DNA from: Microvelia longipes
Taxonomy: Eukaryota; Arthropoda; Insecta; Hemiptera; Veliidae
DNA: 64,000 nucleotides
NCBI GenBank assembly: GCA_018340805.1
Contig: JACMZG010001863.1
Coordinates: 50,423,438-50,487,437, forward strand
Direction of reading: 5' to 3'
Position numbers and translations under genes: made by a program. Shown here piece after piece: positions 58,691 through 64,000 of this stretch. The notes below the pieces were generated by a model. The model saw nothing but the letters and a program-made list of their open reading frames with translations. It did not search any database and was not told the origin of the DNA. Numbering within the stretch: position 1 is the first letter of the stretch; every line of letters begins with the position of its first letter.

Positions 58691-61600
58691 TATGCATCTT
58701 TAAGTGATGCATCAATCTACTGAATACTACAAACTTAATTTTGACATTGGTCGCTTTTTTTAAAAAAAAAAAAAAAATGAGTTTTAAATTATCTAGTTTT
58801 ACCGGCCTATTTGTTGTTTTATCGCAAAAATCAAATCATGAAACATATAATACAGTAATGAAATATATTACTATATATTTAATTAAAATTATTTGACTAA
58901 GCTATTAAAAATGATTTCTGGTATTTATAGGACTCTTGCGAACATAAGAATGCAATTCATACGTTGTGAGTACTAAGGTACCCCATACCTAGTTTTTTAT
59001 CTGTGACTTTTATTTTAAATATTATAATTAATTGTTAAAACGTGAATTTATATCTGTAATAAAATATAAAAATAAGTATTAGGTAAAAGTAAATCCTGCC
59101 ACTCTATTATATCCTGAAAGTAGTTCAATAGGAGAAGCTGTCCTGAAATATAAGTAGAATTGGAACTCCTTTTCCTAGATTTTAATATCTAGCTTATAAC
59201 TTAGAGTTATAGTTTTATTTAAAATGAATATATAACCTTTAAAAGATTTGTCTAATAGAGTCAGTTGTGCAGAAATAAGAAAAGAAATGCATTTTCTTAG
59301 ATTTTGGTGTCTAGCTTAGAACTGTATATATTATAGTTTTCTTAAAAATAAATTTAGTATCTACCCTTTTACCCTTTAGCAAGAGACCGTAAGTTGAATT
59401 TTAAATATATTGTCAATGAGAACCTAGTTGAGATTGGGTTACTTTTTTGTATAATCTATAATATTAAGTTACGGCATGTTTAAGTTATTTGCTTTATAGT
59501 CTGGGTAATCAATTTTTAGAAACGTCATTTTGAATGTGCGATAGTGTAACTGAATATAAAATATTTGTTCCATAATATTTCGAAAATAAATTGTGAAATC
59601 TATAAAAGACGAAGAGTGATTGAAGAAATGACTTAGTATAAAGCATTAGCATAATGATGCTTGGAAAGAAAGAGGTTAAGAGCTCAAAGTAGAACTTTTA
59701 GGTTTGTGTAAACTAAACAACTGATGGAAATTTTGGAACCAGAGGGGAAAAGATTTTCCCTGAGGGCATTAGAAGAGAAGGTTCTTAAACGCAGGAACCT
59801 GAATCCTTGCCAAGGCGTTTCCTCCTTAAGTAAAGGAAGAGCAAATGTTGTCTGGTAGAATTCTAACACTAAGTAAAGTGACACATTACTAGCAAACTGT
59901 TTCCTACCAACTTAATTTCTGTCAATCTACTTTCAGAATCAATTTGTAATTGAAACTAGTTTGGAATTTTAAACAGATGTTAGATTGAGTCATGACAATT
60001 GGGAGCTTTAATTTGACTACGATTTGGCTGAGACTAGGTCAACTGAATCTACTCTATTTAGCTTATAAAGTTCCAAACTGATATCTTATAACTCTAAATT
60101 ATTAATAAAAACAATACATTAATTAGATGTTCATGCTATTTGGTTTAAAAATCTACTGAATGGTTATTATTTAAAGGCTTAACTATGCCTTAAACAATAA
60201 TCATACTCTAACTATATTATTTTTCTGTGACCAAAGTTTATATTTATAACAGTAAGACTTATCCACAAAGGAGGGTAAAGTTTGGTAAAATAGAAACACA
60301 TCCAGTTCGAAGCTAAGATAAATTTTGACAATTATTTAAAATTTATTTCCATTTTAGTTCTGAAAAGGAATGAATGAATGAAATGTTTAGTTAGAAATTG
60401 TTACAGTCTTAATTACAATTTTGTCATTTTACTTTTAACCGGTGATATTTGCAATTTAGAGAATTTATCTCTTTTTAGCGGACAAATTAATGTGTTAAAT
60501 TAAATTTTTAAGTGTGCATCAAAAATTTCCAAGAATAAATCTACTTGCATTCAGAAAATCAAATCTCACTACGCTTGTCTTCAGAATTATTATTGGATAA
60601 CCGAAGATGTTTGATGTTTTAGCCTTATAGGTTAATTAAGCTTAGAAACTTAATACGCTAGATAGGCATTCAATCAAATAATACGGGTAATACTTTTATA
60701 TCATGTTCACGAATGCATTAAGATCTGTGATCATACTTGACAGCCTAATTTGTTTATTAGTATAGTTATTTTTAAGCATAGTCGCACTATAATTTATCAA
60801 TATATAATACTATTTAATAGATATATCATATATATCATATGTAAAATATTAATATTTGTTAATTAAACAACTCAATGATTTTGACAGTTGTTAAGAAACT
60901 TTTTCACAGAATATTAAGTATCGTGAAAAAAAGAATATATTTGTTCGGCAATAACGTACAAACTAATATTAAATAGCTATGGATTTTCGTCTACTACTTT
61001 ATTATAAGTTTTGTTTACTGGCTATAAGTTGAATGAAGATTTGTAAAATTTATTTTCCGTTAAAATGTTTAAACGTAGTAATCAATATTTTAAAAATGAT
61101 GACTAATATCAAAATGAGTTTTATGGATCTTTTCACCACCTATAGGTGTTTTGTGTCAAATTTTAATTCGAATGGTCAAATTTTCGATTTTCAACGATTT
61201 TTTTCAACTTTTTGATAACAGAAAAATAGGTTATTGTAGTATGAAAAATATCATCTTCTGGGCAGCAAATCTAAAGTCTGATTTTTGTGCTAAGTTTCAA
61301 TCAATTCTTTAGCATGGATGCTAACAATGCCTGACAAAGAATGATAGGCAGTATGATGAAGACCACTTGATCATAATTATGATGGAACCACGTTCAAAAT
61401 TTTTAGGGTTTTGAATTTTTAGGGTGCACAATATGTGTTTCCTTATACCTATGGCTGTAGGTGATGAAGAGTAAAAAAAAACATTAAAAAATCCCAATGA
61501 AAAGAAAATATACTGTACACTGGATGAAATTATTATTGCACTTGGTTCAATCGTGCAAAATATATAGTTTGCAAATATATTGTTTATTATCATCACTGTA

Positions 61601-62754
61601 ATAAGCCTTCAGCTTAAAATTCAATTATAAAAATATATCAAACCCTTTATTCTAATATCATCAAAGAAAATCAATACAAGTACTGGTTTAAACACATTCT
61701 GTAGAATATTCTAAGAAATACAATTTTTCAATATTTACTTTGCATTATATTATAAAATGGTTATAAAAACTATAAGTGGTTTTTATAATAAAAGCAGATG
61801 ATTTATAATGAGAAAAATACATTTTATTACGTAAAGTTTAGCAAAACTAAAATTATTTACTCCTTGCTTATTGCGTATAAATAATGTATTAACAACGTAA
61901 ACGGTAATCATGAAATGGACGAGTAAAAGTTATAGTTTTAGACTCGTTATTGCTTTTCATCGAACTTAAAGTAACCATTAGCCGTACTTATTTGTAGAAT
62001 TATCTTGTAAAGCAATAATACACCGAACATTTATATTAACATATTTATTTGAGTTTAAACAATTAAAGAGTCAAATTTTATTACACAAATTTCTTATTTT
62101 ATTGCATTTGATGTTACTGATTATCATACGTAGGTTTCGATGATATAACATCATTGACAAATAGTGTTAAAGCAAAGTGTAATCAGGATATAATGTAGAG
62201 ATATAACAACACTGTAAGTTAAGAGTCTATATCGAACTTCGTTGTTTTTTCCCCTGGAACCCACTATATTGATACCTAACACGCTATGGGTATTAATCTT
62301 ATCGAAACCTGCTTAATATCTTTGAAATATAAAATGGTTAAACTTTGACATTCTTTATTTATTTAACAGATAAATAATTTAAAATAGTACGTTAGTATTA
62401 TTTTATTAGAAACTGAGTTAAATAATGGTAATAAACGGTTATTACCATTTCATTTTTTGTTGGTAAAAGCTCTTAAATTTTTATTTGAATCTAATGCTTA
62501 GTATTTTTTATAATAATATAAGTCGGACTAGATTATAAGGAATTTTAAAGTAAATAATTAATTTTTAAAAAAATGTAATTTTATACAAATTGCAAATAAT
62601 AATGTAATACTATGAAATATAAAAATACAAATAATAATAGAATAATATAAAAATAATGGAATAAAATTAATATAATATTATAGTAATAATAGTAAATTAA
62701 CTAATAAAGAACCAATAAAGTGATCAATACATTCATATAATCAATAATTGTTCT
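58691..62754. other. AT-rich stretch, no supported gene
   Basis: A poly-A run lies at about 58776-58788. A 66-codon minus frame (59684-59884) lies in a slightly G+C-richer patch, and a 91-codon minus frame at 61321-61596 is Ile/Ser/Phe-rich. None is recognisable. A TTTTTGTGCTAAGTTTCAAT stretch at 61.28 kb looks like repeat interior. Confidence 0.35.
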
Positions 62755-62840
62755 TTATTGCCTCTGACAGGCATGGGTCCGGGATACGTAAAGGGTTTTA
62801 CGTTTTTACATGTTCGCCATATGGCTGAATTGTATTTTTA
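62755..62840 (+). repeat. 85-bp direct repeat, copy 1
   Basis: TTATTGCCTCTGACAGGCAT through GCTGAATTGTATTT. It is about 97 percent identical to 63739-63823. It opens with a pyrimidine-rich stretch and CAG that look like a 3' splice site, and then keeps an open frame (see copy 2). After the repeat the frame hits TAA within a few codons. Confidence 0.9.
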
Positions 62841-63132
62841 TTATTGTATGTAATTTATTGGTTAGATTTAACCTCTTTTGGTTTATGACATCGGCGACAT
62901 TTTTTGAGATCAATAGTGTTAAAGGGCGGGGAGATGGTTGAAAACGATATCTTCTACTTCATTCCTGGTTGCCCTACTATTCTTGTCAGACCAAGGAGTA
63001 CATATACTCTTTTGGTCAGACTGTAAAATAAGTGGCCCCAAAGCGGCTCACAAGGTAAGAATTTTCTAATGCCATGTAATAACAAAATAAATAATTCCTA
63101 ACAACAACTAATATGCGAGAGACTTCTTCTGA

Positions 63133-63346
63133 GCAGCCGAGAGGCGTAGCGTAGTGGCCGGGGGGCAAAGCTTAGCGGCCGAGAGGCAAATCGTAGTGGC
63201 CGAGGGGCAAAGCTTAGCGGCCGAGAGGCAAAGCGTAGTGGTCGAGGGGCAAAACTTAGCGGCCGAGAGGCAAAGCGTAGTGGCCGAGGGGCAAAGTTTT
63301 GCGGCCGAGAGACAAAACTTAGTGGCCGAGAGGCAAAGCGTTCTCA
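63133..63346. repeat. G+C-rich 21/42-bp minisatellite
   Basis: Ten 21-bp units begin at about 63136 (GCCGAGAGGC or GCCGAGGGGC), alternating so that the true period is 42 bp. The unit length is a multiple of three, so frames stay open on both strands. On the + strand this gives a 14-residue repeat, VVAEGQSLAAERQS, and on the minus strand a Cys/Ser/Ala repeat. The + frame has no ATG upstream of the array (a TGA precedes it at 63130-63132), so I do not call a gene. It is strongly G+C-rich compared with its surroundings. Confidence 0.93.
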
Positions 63347-63738
63347 TGACGTTAGCATGTTGCATTTGCAATGTATATAAGTGTTTCTCATTTAAGGAAG
63401 AGAGTTTCATTCTGGGTCCTTCTAAAAAGAACTGAATATTAATGATTTTTATTCATTTCTAGAATCGATACTTGAAACTAACCACTATTGTAGGAAACGA
63501 TTATTTCCAGTTTAAAAACATCTGTTAGCCCAGAAAGATTGTTTACATTTTTACTTTGATGTGATTTATGTTATATTTTAAAAAAATCCAGCAGGAAGCA
63601 ATTAGAAAGATGCCTTATAAAGAGGCTGTCTAAAGCTAATTACTTTTCTACTTAATTTCTTCGTAAATTATAGCTATTTAAAGAAGAAAGAAGGTATAAT
63701 GCTAGCTTCTGTTGATACGGTGGTTTTTTATATGTTTA

Positions 63739-63823
63739 CTTATTGCCTCTGACAGGCATGGGTCCGGGATACGTAAAGGGGTTTTCGTTTTTACATGTTC
63801 GCCATATGGCTGAATTGTATTTC
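63739..63823 (+). repeat. 85-bp direct repeat, copy 2
   Basis: The second copy lies about 985 bp downstream of the first. In frame it reads LPLTGMGPGYVKGF, then SFLHVRHMAELYFY, with a single Ser/Thr difference from copy 1 despite several base changes. The frame runs on to 63964. It is preceded by the same TTATTGCCTCTGACAG acceptor-like string. It may be a terminal repeat of a small element or a duplicated exon. Confidence 0.9.
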
Positions 63824-64000
63824 TATATAAGAAACGTGATTATACTAAAAACATTTATCATATGCCACTTCCAACCAGGCACACGTACTTATATTGTAAT
63901 GCTTTGTCAAGATAGAAATTTCAAGTTACAATGCTTCGAACTTAAAAACCAAATATTATGTTAATCGTAAATTGAACTTAAATTAATTATTTATAATTTG

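Overview
This 64-kb window looks like intergenic or deep intronic DNA from an invertebrate animal with an AT-rich genome. I put arthropod or another ecdysozoan/lophotrochozoan as the most likely source, but the exact group cannot be fixed from the sequence. The reasons are a strong A+T bias, long (TA)n microsatellites, tRNA-derived SINE-like heads, a hAT-type element with an 8-bp target duplication, 3' ends of non-LTR retrotransposons, a tRNA-Lys type retrotransposon primer site, and no operon-like or dense gene structure. I found no complete cellular protein-coding gene, rRNA or functional tRNA. The only protein I can name is the C-terminal tail of a LINE reverse transcriptase at 44.1-44.4 kb, plus a tiny relic of an RT catalytic motif at 46.35 kb. 

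Layout. 0-6.7 kb is a composite satellite block. A ~287-bp satellite (8 units) is followed by a ~165-bp satellite (8 units), a dispersed element with an internal ~430-bp duplication, a 45-65-bp array of about 22 units, and then progressively decayed copies of the 165-bp family. Three of these arrays share one strikingly conserved CpG-rich core, GCGAGCGAAGCGAGCC. 6.7-33.8 kb is mostly unrecognisable AT-rich DNA with small islands: a 37-bp minisatellite (8.6 kb), (TA)n tracts (10.7, 11.1, 21.9 kb), a ~115-bp direct duplication carrying a conserved open frame (20.1-20.3 kb), a 33-bp minisatellite (25.7 kb), and two foldback elements (23.7, 28.4 kb). 

33.8-58.7 kb is a graveyard of mobile elements. 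It holds SINE-like fragments with a compact, structured 3' core (33.9, 42.2/44.0, 54.1 kb), a ~1.46-kb element with long terminal inverted repeats (38.4-39.8 kb), and a 1.64-kb nonautonomous hAT inserted inside one SINE core (42.25-43.89 kb). It also holds LINE 3' ends (34.5, 44.1-44.6, 52.1 kb), two inverted-repeat elements (47.1-47.7 kb, and a nearly perfect 275-bp-arm palindrome at 53.4-54.0 kb), a ~150-bp tandem repeat (54.25-54.6 kb), and an LTR-retrotransposon primer-binding site (57.1 kb). 

The right end (62.7-63.9 kb) has two ~85-bp direct repeats about 985 bp apart. Both keep the same reading frame and a splice-acceptor-like start, and they enclose a G+C-rich 21/42-bp minisatellite. 

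There is no gene network to describe. The parts interact through insertion history: SINE, then hAT into the SINE, then LINE and (TA)n expansions at element edges. All identifications come from reading the sequence; no database search was possible.
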